A stretch of DNA of 64,000 nt, taken from NCBI RefSeq assembly GCF_000712055.1, contig NZ_JOOA01000002.1, positions 2,232,001-2,296,000 on the forward strand, given 5' to 3'. The notes beneath the pieces are model-generated. The model did not search any database. It was given only the letters and a program-made list of their open reading frames with translations, and was not told the origin of the DNA. Positions within the stretch are counted from its first letter, which is position 1; every line of letters begins with the position of its first letter. Position numbers and translations under genes: made by a program. Source of the stretch: Ruminococcus sp. HUN007 (lineage in GTDB: Bacteria > Bacillota > Clostridia > Oscillospirales > Ruminococcaceae). Below, piece after piece: positions 16,630 to 24,693 of this stretch.

Positions 16630-16658
16630 CCGTGCACCAAAGTGGTAACACGGTTTTT
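16630..16658 (+). terminator. Intrinsic terminator of the short transcript
   Basis: CCGTG..ACC pairs with GGT..CACGG, closing a small loop, followed by five Ts. The HTH gene has its own promoter beyond it. Confidence 0.65.
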
Positions 16659-16670
16659 CGACAGTGTTTC

Positions 16671-16699
16671 TTGTTTTCGGCGTTATGAGCGGATATAAT
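16671..16699 (+). promoter_or_regulatory. Promoter of the membrane HTH regulator
   Basis: TTGTTT, 17 bp and TATAAT; the leader is about 60 nt. Confidence 0.65.
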
Positions 16700-16765
16700 A
16701 AAGATATCTTCGAAGATCGCACAAAAGACACAAACGAAAAACGTATTAAAAGGAAGGTAAATGAT

Positions 16766-17692
16766 ATGGAATTCGGAACAAAACTGAAAACTGTGAGAGA
16801 ACAGAAAGGTATAACGCAGCAGACGCTGGCTGATCATCTTTATGTAACAAGACAGGCAGTATCACGCTGGGAATGCGGGGCGCGTTATCCGGACCTTATG
16901 ACGGCAAAGAAGATATCGGAATACTTTGATATCTCAATGGACGAGCTTATAACGGGAGATGACTGGAGAAGCTATCCTGAAAAGCAGCCGGTCATAGAGA
17001 GCGGCAGGGCCGGAAGACTGCAGACAGCCGTGTATGCGGTGAGTGCAGTGCTTATGCTTATGTCAGTTATCGTAAGACCTTTTGTTGCCAGCGCAGCCAC
17101 GGGAGAAAGAATGAGCGCGATAATATCGTCTGTTTTTACAGGAGGTGGCAGCTCTTCAATTATGGTCATAAGCACTCTGGCGGTGCTGGTAATGCTTCTT
17201 ATATCGGCCGGCCTGATATACGGAACTTACAGGTCGGTACAGAAAACAGCTGACCCGAAAGTGTCCGGAGCAATAATGTGCAGCGCATTCGTTTTTCAGG
17301 CTCTGGAACGCCTGATCACCTGTATATCGACACGTAAAATGAGCATTGCTCCGGCTTCGCTTGTTCTTCTGGGTATATCACTGTTTGGCATAGCAGCCAC
17401 AGCTGACTTCTTTTTCATAAGAAAGCATGCCAATCCTGTTTTGTTTTATATAGCAGCCGGCATTTCCTTTGCATTTGAATTCGCAACGGTTTTCAAATGC
17501 CTTTTCGGACTTGCAGATATAGCAGTAAATCGTGATGCGGCTATTTATCTGGCCATTTATAATTCAGCTTTTTCGTCAGCAGCTTTTTCGATGCTTTTCT
17601 GCCTCGGAATAGTACAGGCAAAGCTGATAATGAGAAAGAGAAAACTCAGCCTCAGACAGGCGGCCGGAAAAGTATCAGAGTCTGCAGTATAA
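16766..17692 (+). CDS. XRE-family regulator fused to a membrane domain
   Basis: The 308-residue protein has an N-terminal Cro/C1-type HTH (MEFGTKLKTVREQKGITQQTLADHL, then TRQAVSRWECGARYPDL, residues 1-60). Six to seven predicted membrane segments follow from about residue 85 to 295. The start is set by AAAAGGAAGG before the ATG at 16766; the frame extends upstream through the promoter without a ribosome site. Such membrane-anchored HTH proteins are common in Clostridia and may sense envelope state; the target is unknown. Confidence 0.85.
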   Translation: MEFGTKLKTVREQKGITQQTLADHLYVTRQAVSRWECGARYPDLMTAKKISEYFDISMDELITGDDWRSYPEKQPVIESGRAGRLQTAVYAVSAVLMLMSVIVRPFVASAATGERMSAIISSVFTGGGSSSIMVISTLAVLVMLLISAGLIYGTYRSVQKTADPKVSGAIMCSAFVFQALERLITCISTRKMSIAPASLVLLGISLFGIAATADFFFIRKHANPVLFYIAAGISFAFEFATVFKCLFGLADIAVNRDAAIYLAIYNSAFSSAAFSMLFCLGIVQAKLIMRKRKLSLRQAAGKVSESAV

Positions 17693-17694
17693 AG

Positions 17695-17802
17695 GGAAAC
17701 GCTGATTTATTCATAAATCAGCGTGGGGCTCCGGGGCGAAGCCCCGCAAATCCCACCTCCGGAAATCCGGCGAAGCCGGATTTCCGATATAATCAGTGTT
17801 TT
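17695..17802 (+). repeat. Palindromic intergenic repeat, copy 2 (best preserved)
   Basis: Terminal inverted repeats GGAAACGCTGATTTA and AATCAGTGTTTTC enclose three hairpins: GCTGATTTAT-TC-ATAAATCAGC, GGGGC-GAA-GCCCC and GGAAATCCGGC-GAA-GCCGGATTTCC. It starts two bases after the stop codon. Confidence 0.9.
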
Positions 17803-17930
17803 CAAAGAATTACATGATCGGGACAATAAAGTGTGGAATAAAAGTCTGAATATAAGGAAAATCTGATTTTTCTGAAGCTGGAACTGCGGGATTCTGCTTT
17901 GTAAATATATAAGTTTTTCAGGTAAAAATA

Positions 17931-17962
17931 AAGGCTGTGCGGCGGGTGCCGTACAGCCTTTT
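17931..17962 (-). terminator. Terminator of the small membrane protein gene
   Basis: AAGGCTGT..CGGC pairs with GCCG..ACAGCCTT; on the minus strand TTTATTTTT follows. Confidence 0.85.
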
Positions 17963-18001
17963 AACATCTTCTTTAAATTCTGTTGAAAACAGAACTTATA
18001 A

Positions 18002-18514
18002 TTATTCAGCCTTGTTTTCTTCAGCCTTTGGTTCTTCCTTCTTAACTGTTGAAACAACCTTTTCAGCAGCTGCTGAAACAGTGCCTGTTACCTGATCTGC
18101 GATCTTGTCGATAGCTGCGATAGCGATATCTGACTTCTTCATTGCTGAGAAACCTAAAAGGATAAAGAATACCTTTTCGATGATGTAAATGCAGTTTCTT
18201 AAGCATGAAACGAGCGGTGAGATGAACGGGATGCTGAATGAGCCGTAGCTGCTTGAATTGAAGATTCTTAAGAAATCACCGATCATGCTTGTAAGATCAG
18301 GAAGGATTCCCAAGAGAGATGATGCGATTGCAAGAACTACATCGAGTGCGAAAGCCTTGACAGCTGTTCTCTTGAGCCAGTCGTTCTTTTCAAAGAAGAA
18401 AACGTAAGCTGCAAGAAGGAGAAACGGTGTCTGTCCGCCTACGAGAATTGTGAAATAGAGAGCTGCCCCCATGAGCCCAACAGGTATGCCGAGAGATGTT
18501 TTTTCGTTGTTCAT
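18002..18514 (-). CDS. Small membrane protein with charged tail
   Basis: The 170-residue protein has three or four hydrophobic segments (about 8-38, 52-72, 95-125) and a C-terminal amphipathic, Lys/Glu/Ala-rich tail (from about 140: EKVVSTVKKEEPKAEENKAE). AAAGGAG precedes the ATG. No family is recognised with confidence; the compact membrane body recalls DUF4870-type proteins. It is monocistronic, 85 bp from metG. Confidence 0.75.
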   Translation of the reverse strand: MNNEKTSLGIPVGLMGAALYFTILVGGQTPFLLLAAYVFFFEKNDWLKRTAVKAFALDVVLAIASSLLGILPDLTSMIGDFLRIFNSSSYGSFSIPFISPLVSCLRNCIYIIEKVFFILLGFSAMKKSDIAIAAIDKIADQVTGTVSAAAEKVVSTVKKEEPKAEENKAE

Positions 18515-18599
18515 TTTTCTAACTCCTTTAAAATAATAATGTTATATTAATACCGTGAAAACGCCGGGTCAGAGTTTTCACCGGAATATTAACCGCTGA

Positions 18600-20543
18600 T
18601 TATCTGATCTTGCTGCCGCAAGGAACAGAGTCGTCCACGAAGATGACCTTTGCGCTGCCGTCAGGCATATCTGAACAGCAGATCATACCGTTGCTTTCAA
18701 CACCGCAGAGTACTGCAGGTTTGAGGTTTGCAACCAGTATTACCTTTTTGCCGATGAGGTCTTCAGGGCTGTACCACTGTGCAATACCTGAAACGACCTG
18801 TCGTCCGCCCATGCCGTCGTCGAGCTGTGAGCAGAGAAGCTTCTTGGACTTCTTTACCTTTTCGCACTTAACGATCTTTGCTACACGAAGATCTGATTTG
18901 AAGAACTCGCCGATCTCAATCTGAGGTGCGAGAGGTTCGGCTTCGATCTCAGGTTCTGCCGGAGCAGGAGCGTTCTGTCTTATAAGTGCGTTGAGCTCTT
19001 CGATCTCCTTGTCAACGTCGATACGCGGGAAGAGTGCTTCGCCTCTGTGAACTGTAACGTCTGCAGGAAGAACGCCGAACTTTGCAGCGTTTTCGTAGGA
19101 AACATCGCTTTCTGAAGCACCGATCTGCTTCCATACTTCCGGCATTGTTGTTGGCATGAATGCGCTGAGGAGTGTGGTCGAGATCCTGATTGCTTCGAGA
19201 AGGTTGTAAAGAACGCAGGCGAGTCTTGGCTTGTTTGCCTCATCCTTTGCGAGTACCCACGGAGCTGTTTCGTCGATGTATTTGTTTGCACGTGAGATAA
19301 CTGTGAAGATCTCAGCGAGTGCGTTGTTTATCTGTGTGTGTTCAACGAATTCGTCAACCTTTGCACGGAGGCCTTCAGCCATGCTGATTAGTTCGTCGTC
19401 GAATTCGCCGGACTGTTTTTCCTTCGGAAGTGTACCGCCGAAGTACTTTTCAACCATTGCAACTGTTCTTGAAACGAGGTTGCCAAGTCCGTTTGCAAGG
19501 TCGGAATTTATGCGGTTTATCATGATCTCGTTTGAGAATGAGCTGTCCGCACCGAGAGCCATCTCACGGAGAATGTGGTAACGGATCGCATCTGCACCGT
19601 ATCTTTCGCCGAGAACGAAAGGATCAACCACGTTGCCGAGTGACTTGCTCATCTTCTGGCCGTTGAATGTGATCCAGCCGTGAACAGCAAGGTGCTTAGG
19701 AAGCGGAAGGTCGAGAGCCATGAGCATTGCCGGCCAGATGATAGCGTGGAATCGCATAATGTCCTTTGCAACCATGTGAACGTCTGCAGGCCAGAATTTT
19801 TCGTAGTCCTTATGTGCTGTGTTGCCGTATCCGAGAGCGGAAATATAGTTTGAAAGAGCGTCGATCCAAACGTAAACAACATGCTTGTCGTCAAAGGTTA
19901 CAGGAATGCCCCACTTGAATGTGGTTCTTGAAACGCAGAGGTCTTCTAGACCCGGCTTGATGAAGTTGTTTACAAGCTCTGTAGCTCGTGTCTTAGGTCT
20001 TAAGTAGTCAGTTTCTGTAAGAAGCTTTTCGATACGTTCAGCGAAAGGCGACATTTTGAAGAAGTAAGCTTCTTCCTTTGCTTCAGTGACTTCACGGCCG
20101 CAGTCAGGACACTTGCCGTCTTTAAGCTGTGATTCTGTCCAGAAGCTTTCGCATGGAGTACAGTATTTGCCTGAATATTCGCCCTTGTAGATATATCCCT
20201 TGTCGTAGAGAGCCTTGAATATCTTCTGTACTGTTTCGATGTGGTAGTCGTCAGTTGTACGGATGTATCTGTCGTAGCTTATGTTCATGTAGCTCCAGAG
20301 CTTCTTGAAAGTTTCTACGATCTCATCGACGTATTCCTTAGGTGTAACGCCCTTTTCAGCAGCTTTCTGTTCTATTTTAAGACCGTGTTCGTCAGTTCCT
20401 GTGAGGAACATTACATCGTAACCCTGCATTCGCTTGTAACGCGCGATGGAGTCGCAGGCTACAGTTGTATAGCAGTGTCCTATATGCGGATTTCCAGACG
20501 GATAATATATAGGAGTAGTGATGTAAAACGGTTTATTTGGCAT
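18600..20543 (-). CDS. metG: Methionyl-tRNA synthetase
   Basis: The 647-residue class I synthetase charges tRNA-Met. It has HIGH-type PSGNPHIGHCYTT (residues 11-23), a zinc knuckle CTPCESF..CPDCG (about 130-150), the KMSKSLGN loop (about 298-305) and a C-terminal OB-fold tRNA-binding domain (from about 545). The length fits the long bacterial form. It has a consensus promoter and a short leader, so there is no room for a T-box. Confidence 0.97.
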   Translation of the reverse strand: MPNKPFYITTPIYYPSGNPHIGHCYTTVACDSIARYKRMQGYDVMFLTGTDEHGLKIEQKAAEKGVTPKEYVDEIVETFKKLWSYMNISYDRYIRTTDDYHIETVQKIFKALYDKGYIYKGEYSGKYCTPCESFWTESQLKDGKCPDCGREVTEAKEEAYFFKMSPFAERIEKLLTETDYLRPKTRATELVNNFIKPGLEDLCVSRTTFKWGIPVTFDDKHVVYVWIDALSNYISALGYGNTAHKDYEKFWPADVHMVAKDIMRFHAIIWPAMLMALDLPLPKHLAVHGWITFNGQKMSKSLGNVVDPFVLGERYGADAIRYHILREMALGADSSFSNEIMINRINSDLANGLGNLVSRTVAMVEKYFGGTLPKEKQSGEFDDELISMAEGLRAKVDEFVEHTQINNALAEIFTVISRANKYIDETAPWVLAKDEANKPRLACVLYNLLEAIRISTTLLSAFMPTTMPEVWKQIGASESDVSYENAAKFGVLPADVTVHRGEALFPRIDVDKEIEELNALIRQNAPAPAEPEIEAEPLAPQIEIGEFFKSDLRVAKIVKCEKVKKSKKLLCSQLDDGMGGRQVVSGIAQWYSPEDLIGKKVILVANLKPAVLCGVESNGMICCSDMPDGSAKVIFVDDSVPCGSKIR

Positions 20544-20576
20544 ATGATCTCCTCCGTAAAATATAGTATAACTTTA

Positions 20577-20605
20577 ATTATAACCTATTATTGCGTGTTT
20601 GTCAA
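20577..20605 (-). promoter_or_regulatory. Consensus promoter of metG
   Basis: TTGACA, 17 bp and TATAAT on the minus strand; the leader is about 30 nt and contains GGAGGAG. Confidence 0.9.
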
Positions 20606-20631
20606 AAGAAATATATCAGTTCGTTTCTTTA

Positions 20632-20744
20632 GGGAAACACTGATTAAACCGGAAATCCGGCTTTGCCGGATTTCCGAAGGTGGGATTTGCGGGGCTTCGC
20701 CCCGGAGCCCCGCGCTGATTTATGAATAAATCAGCGTTTCCTTA
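20632..20744 (-). repeat. Palindromic intergenic repeat, copy 3
   Basis: Same element as copy 2 in the opposite orientation, between divergent metG and the CheX-like gene. A partial end (TTTGATCAGTGTTTTCTTA) recurs at about 20775-20793, suggesting a second, decayed insertion next to it. Confidence 0.9.
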
Positions 20745-20799
20745 GGTCCGGCGGGGGGTAAATGATGTTTCTGATTTGATCAGTGTTTTCTTATTTGTA

Positions 20800-20828
20800 T
20801 TGCTATTTTCCGTGAATTAATATATAAT
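20800..20828 (+). promoter_or_regulatory. Promoter of the CheX-like gene
   Basis: TTGCTA, 17 bp and TATAAT, about 40 bp before the start codon. Confidence 0.65.
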
Positions 20829-20867
20829 AGAATAAGATAATTTTTATTTTATAGGGAAGTGAATGAT

Positions 20868-21734
20868 ATGTTTGCACAGCTATTCGGCTACTATTTACTT
20901 GACAAGAACATTATTTCGACCGATCAGCTCAATGAGGCACTGGTGAACAAGAACATATACAAGGAACGTCTGGGTTCGCTGTTTGTTGAGTCGGGATACA
21001 TGACAAACGAGCAGGTCGAGTACATTCACAGCGAGCAGAAAAGATTCGACAAGAACATGGGCGACCTTGCAGTTTTCCTCGGATTTCTTTCAAGGGCACA
21101 GATGGAGGAACTGCTCGGAAAGCAGAACAACGGGGATATTGCCCTTGCAGATGCGCTTCTGAACAAGGGTTACATTACAAAGACTGAATACGATAATCTT
21201 TTGAAGGCGTACAGACAGGAACTTGGACTTACGAGCGAGGTCGATTCCCGTAATGACCTGAAACGTGATATAATTTCTATCTACAATCTCGATGAGATGA
21301 AAAATTCGGACACCTACGCCGATTATGCATCGCTTTTCGTGCGTAATTCTGTCCGCTTCGTTGGCGATGACTTTGCGTTCACGAGTTTCAATCCTGTAAA
21401 GGACACAGAACAGGAATGCATGATCATGCAGGATATCAAGGGCCCTGATTCGCTCCGCACGGCTATCTGCGGAAGCCAGAAGGCGTTCAACGCATTTGCG
21501 GCAAGATGTGCCGGAAAGGACACTTTCGACTGCTCCAACAGGGACGTTGCCAACTTCCTTAATCTCCAGAACGGCCTTTACGCAGCCAACGTTTTCGCCT
21601 CGGATAGCTCAAAGCTTTCCCTTGGAAAGATCGGTTATTCGCAGGACGAACTTATCGGTACCGAGAAGGACAAGCTCATAATCCCGCTTTCATTTACCTT
21701 CGGAAAGATATATATTTATATCTTCAAGATGTAA
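20868..21734 (+). CDS. Two-module protein: MshEN-like repeats and CheX-like domain
   Basis: The first 130 residues hold repeated segments of the type LGSLFVESGYMTNEQVEYIHSEQ, resembling the N-terminal domain of type II/IV secretion ATPases (MshEN fold). The last 150 residues resemble CheX-like proteins (VRFVGDDFAFTSF, then NVFASDSSKLSLGK). CheX proteins dephosphorylate CheY-P, but I do not see the usual ExxN pair clearly. The ATG at 20868 is preferred over the GTG at 20859 because of its spacing to AGGGAAG. No chemotaxis genes are in the window. Confidence 0.7.
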   Translation: MFAQLFGYYLLDKNIISTDQLNEALVNKNIYKERLGSLFVESGYMTNEQVEYIHSEQKRFDKNMGDLAVFLGFLSRAQMEELLGKQNNGDIALADALLNKGYITKTEYDNLLKAYRQELGLTSEVDSRNDLKRDIISIYNLDEMKNSDTYADYASLFVRNSVRFVGDDFAFTSFNPVKDTEQECMIMQDIKGPDSLRTAICGSQKAFNAFAARCAGKDTFDCSNRDVANFLNLQNGLYAANVFASDSSKLSLGKIGYSQDELIGTEKDKLIIPLSFTFGKIYIYIFKM

Positions 21735-21841
21735 TCAATGTAAATGACGTGTAAACTCTGATGGGAATTATACAAATTTATGTACATCAGACAATTAATA
21801 TTTGACACAGTTGACGAATCATACAAATCTGATATTATGAC

Positions 21842-21870
21842 TTGACTTATCGGAAATTATCCGTTATAAT
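21842..21870 (+). promoter_or_regulatory. Promoter of a candidate small RNA
   Basis: TTGACT, 17 bp and TATAAT. A second weaker promoter (TTGACG, 16 bp, TATTAT) lies just upstream at 21811-21838. Confidence 0.75.
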
Positions 21871-21876
21871 AATTAC

Positions 21877-21997
21877 AGTGTTAAGTTAATATTCGTTGTT
21901 AAAGTTAACACTCGTTTTGTTGTCTCCTTTCTTTTGTTCTACACATATTTATTTATCTCTTCTTATCTTTGCAGGGCACCGTTGTCCTGCATTTTTT
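21877..21997 (+). ncRNA. Candidate small RNA with anti-Shine-Dalgarno stretch
   Basis: The unit runs from the promoter at 21842-21870 to an intrinsic terminator (GCAGG / CCTGC then ATTTTTT, 21971-21997) and holds no ORF with a ribosome site. The 5' end can form AGTGTTAA / TTAACACT. Between the two hairpins is an apparently single-stranded C/U-rich segment, TGTCTCCTTTCTTTTG (21920-21936), complementary to AAAGGAGA ribosome sites. The lengths of parts and arrangement resemble trans-acting small RNAs of Firmicutes. No Rfam family is recognised. Confidence 0.55.
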
Positions 21998-22005
21998 ATA
22001 TCCTG

Positions 22006-22117
22006 AGGAAGCACTGATTTACTCATAAATCAGTGCAGGGGTGCGGGGCGAAGCCCCGTTTTCTCTCTTCCTGCAAATCCGGAGAAGCCGGATTTGCGAT
22101 TAAATCAGTGTTTCCTT
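22006..22117 (+). repeat. Palindromic intergenic repeat, copy 4
   Basis: It has the same three-hairpin plan, with the first hairpin GCACTGATTTA / TAAATCAGTGC and a GGGGC-GAA-GCCCC core. Termini read AGGAAGCACTG and CAGTGTTTCCT. It separates the small RNA from the next lipoprotein gene. Confidence 0.9.
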
Positions 22118-22138
22118 AACGAAATTTTTAATAAGTCG

Positions 22139-23209
22139 GTGAAAAAATTGAAACGCATTTCAGAACTGAAATCAATTCCTGCATTACTTCTTGCATTTTC
22201 TCTTGCTCTTACTTCCTGCGGAAGGAGGACTGTAAACATTGATGACGAGCTTCCTGAGCTTCCGCCTCCGGTGGGCGCTGAAACCAGTGCTCCGGCAGTA
22301 ACAGCTCCGGTTCAGGCCGAAACGCAGGCAACTACACAGGCTCCGATGCCGGCGAAGGACGAACCGCTGCTCCGAAGGGGGATATGGTATTCCTACAGCG
22401 AACACGGTTCCTGCTACTACTGTTTCTACGGCGACAAATACAAGGATTCAGGCTGTGTCATCAGTCTTGAGGACGGTATAATTACGCCGTTCAAGTACTA
22501 TGTTTATTCAGAAGCAGGCGATGAGGACAGTAACGCTGATGAAGATGACGGTACTGATGAAGAGTATTACGGGGACGAGCCTGAAGAAGAATCTGATGAG
22601 ACTGAAGATGACGATGATGTTTCAGAGGATGATGCTCCGGAAGAAGATGAAGCTTCAGATGACGGAGAAGGTACTGAGGACGGTTCAGAAGACGAAGAGT
22701 CCGGCGAAGACAGTACCGGAGAAGATGACGAAGAAGAGGAAGAAGAGGAGTACAGATACGGCGAAAACTACAAGCCGGATGTGGTGTACATCTTCAACAT
22801 CGGTGATGCCTACAAAGATACAACTATTGAGGCAGTGATCATAGACCGCGACCATATAGACTTTGACGTGAACCGCACGTACACGGAACATCTCGAATAT
22901 TATGCTGATATAAGCTACAACCAGCTTGCTTTCTATACAAACGGTGAACTTGTCGATTTTGCAAAGCATTATTATGCCAAAAGCATAGACAGACCGAACA
23001 TGGCATACGTTCTGGATGCAAAGATAAAGGAACTTCCTGCTTCGGAACTTCAGATCACTCTTACACGAATGGTCACAAACAGAGAAACGGAGGAAATCGA
23101 AACAGTTGTCTGCGACTCCTATACTATAAACCGTATTACTGCAAAGGGAACAGATTCAAAGGGAAATGAAGTGGATATAAGCCATCTGCAGAATGAACCG
23201 GGAGTATAA
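22139..23209 (+). CDS. Lipoprotein with a hyperacidic insert
   Basis: The signal peptide ends in LALTSCG, a lipobox. After a Pro/Thr/Ala linker (about 35-75) a compact domain begins, is interrupted by about 85 residues made almost only of Asp, Glu, Ser and Gly (about 125-210), then resumes to the end. The frame extends upstream into the repeat; the first plausible start outside it is the GTG at 22139, with TTG at 22148 as alternative; neither has a strong ribosome site. The function is unknown; the insert could bind cations. Confidence 0.75.
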   Translation: MKKLKRISELKSIPALLLAFSLALTSCGRRTVNIDDELPELPPPVGAETSAPAVTAPVQAETQATTQAPMPAKDEPLLRRGIWYSYSEHGSCYYCFYGDKYKDSGCVISLEDGIITPFKYYVYSEAGDEDSNADEDDGTDEEYYGDEPEEESDETEDDDDVSEDDAPEEDEASDDGEGTEDGSEDEESGEDSTGEDDEEEEEEEYRYGENYKPDVVYIFNIGDAYKDTTIEAVIIDRDHIDFDVNRTYTEHLEYYADISYNQLAFYTNGELVDFAKHYYAKSIDRPNMAYVLDAKIKELPASELQITLTRMVTNRETEEIETVVCDSYTINRITAKGTDSKGNEVDISHLQNEPGV

Positions 23210-23216
23210 AAAAATA

Positions 23217-23245
23217 TTGCAAAAACTGCCGTTATGAGTTATAAT
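23217..23245 (+). promoter_or_regulatory. Promoter of rsmE
   Basis: TTGCAA, 17 bp and TATAAT. The leader (about 95 nt) can form two hairpins, ACTTC-GGGTC-GAAGT and CGGGAAA / TTTCCCG. Confidence 0.7.
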
Positions 23246-23344
23246 TGAATTACGGAAATACTTCGGGTCGAAGTTTTCGGGAAATTTTCCCGGACTCCCG
23301 GAATTATCGCTGTTTCCGGTAATCATGATACGGAGAAACATACC

Positions 23345-24068
23345 ATGCCACGATTTTTTGTAGACAGTATAACAGATGAAAAATATGCCTGTATCACGGG
23401 GGAGGATGCCCGTCATATAAGCCGTTCACTTCGCATGAAGAAGGAAGATGCACTTACTGTCACCTGCGGCGGTATCGATTATTCCTGTGTTATTAAAGAA
23501 ATATCCGACGAAATGGTCTCGCTTGAGGTCCTTTTCTTCAATAAATGCAAGTCCGAACCGGGCATTGACCTTACGCTTTTTCAGGCTGTTCCGAAGCTTG
23601 ACAAGCTGGAGTTCATAATCCAGAAGTCAGTCGAACTGGGCGTGAACCGGATCGTGCCGGTACTTACAAGGCGGTGTGTTTCAAGGCCGACCGAAAAGGA
23701 TTTTGCGAAAAAAACTCATCCGCTATCAGAAAATAGCGCTGGAAGCGGCCAAACAGTCCGGAAGGGGCATTATTCCTGAAGTCACACCAATGATAAACTT
23801 CGGGGAAGCGCTTGAACAGATGAAGAAGACCGATGTGCCTCTGATGCTTTACGAACAGGGAGGCGTCCGCTTTTCCGAAGCGGGACTGAAAAATACCGGA
23901 ACGGTTTCGGTGCTCATCGGAAGCGAAGGCGGTTTCGATGAATCGGAGGTTCTTAAGGCAGATGAAGCCGGTATAAAGCGCATCTGGCTCGGCGACCGTA
24001 TTCTCCGGTGTGAAACAGCACCGCTGGTCGCAGTTTCATTAACAATGTTTCTTACAGGTAACCTGTAA
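23345..24068 (+). pseudogene. rsmE: 16S rRNA m3U1498 methyltransferase RsmE, frameshifted
   Basis: RsmE methylates U1498 of 16S rRNA. The N-terminal PUA-like domain and start of the SPOUT fold read in one frame up to about 23707 (ending KLDKLEFIIQKSVELGVNRIVPV). The SAM-binding part (SVLIGSEGGFDESE, then WLGDRILRCETAPLVAV) continues in the +1 frame. The break is at an A7 run (23708-23714): with six As, EKDFAKKLIRYQKIALEAAKQSGR would read through. All conserved motifs are intact on both sides, so this is either a sequencing overcall, a fresh mutation or a site of slippage rather than an old relic. Confidence 0.88.
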
Positions 24069-24146
24069 ACGATACAGTGAAAGTCAGAAAAATCTGAGCT
24101 TCACATAAAAAAATCAGCAGCCCTGCACATTTGCGGACATGCTTTC

Positions 24147-24241
24147 CTGCAGTGCGTAAGGGCCGGACAGCGAACTGCAGTCAAATGCAGTTTACGAGAC
24201 GGTGGACTGCAGAGCTCCGTCGGTCAGTACTCTATCTGCAG
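24147..24241 (+). promoter_or_regulatory. Four CTGCAG words in a structured leader
   Basis: CTGCAG occurs at 24147, 24175, 24207 and 24236, spaced 28-32 bp, just before the acidic membrane protein gene. AACTGCA-GTCAAA-TGCAGTT (24173-24193) can form a hairpin. The 189-bp interval holds no ORF. It may be a structured RNA leader or a protein-binding array. Confidence 0.4.
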
Positions 24242-24257
24242 AGAATGGAGAAAGATT

Positions 24258-24599
24258 ATGAAACACACTTTATTAGGGATTATTGCAGCAGCTGTATCAG
24301 TTACAGCAGCTATTATCGCGGTAGTAGCAATCAAGAACTATTCAGACAGAAAGAAAGCTCTTGAAGACGATGATTTCGACGATGATTACGATTATGATGA
24401 CGACTGCGGCTGCGACTATGACGAATGTGACTACGACGAATATGATTTCGACGAGGATTTCTCATGCGAAGATGAGTGCGATATTGATGATTTCGAAGAC
24501 GGCAAGGATCTTGACGACCTTCTCGACGAAGAAGATGCAGCAGATGCGGCAGACGAAGCAGCAAAGGCTTCTGAAGAAAAGAAAAACGACAGCAAGTGA
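24258..24599 (+). CDS. Membrane-anchored hyperacidic Asp/Tyr/Cys-rich protein
   Basis: The 113-residue protein has one N-terminal hydrophobic helix (3-26) followed by a short basic patch and a tail in which nearly every residue is Asp, Glu, Tyr, Phe or Cys (about 36-95), with units like DYDDDCGCDYDECDYDEY. Five cysteines lie in this tail. GGAGAAAG precedes the ATG. The composition suggests metal or polycation binding, or electrostatic contact near the membrane. It lies directly before recA; no functional link is known. Confidence 0.75.
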   Translation: MKHTLLGIIAAAVSVTAAIIAVVAIKNYSDRKKALEDDDFDDDYDYDDDCGCDYDECDYDEYDFDEDFSCEDECDIDDFEDGKDLDDLLDEEDAADAADEAAKASEEKKNDSK

Positions 24600-24626
24600 T
24601 ATCTGTAACTAACTTGCTTTAAAGGG

Positions 24627-24662
24627 AAGACAGGGCATGATCTTTGTCCTGTCTTAAATTTT
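24627..24662 (+). terminator. Terminator between the acidic gene and recA
   Basis: AAGACAGG pairs with CCTGTCTT, then AAATTTT. Only about 32 bp separate it from recA, and I see no good promoter or SOS box there, so some readthrough may feed recA. Confidence 0.65.
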
Positions 24663-24693
24663 GGAAATTAATATTATTTTTACGGAGGAAAAA

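Noticed and set aside
16630..16658. T-box-like antiterminator (GTGGTAACACGG)
   Set aside because: The conserved T-box core and specifier stem are missing; the bases are explained by a simple terminator.
17707..18057. Minus-strand frame ending in SGGGICGASPRSPTLIYE, seen again at 20241-20729 and 57317-58111
   Set aside because: The recurring peptide is only the translation of the palindromic repeat, not a gene family.
22500..22838. Met/Lys-rich plus-strand frame
   Set aside because: It is the shifted frame of the hyperacidic insert of the lipoprotein gene.
24600..24693. SOS box before recA
   Set aside because: No GAAC-N4-GTTC-type dyad could be found in the short interval.
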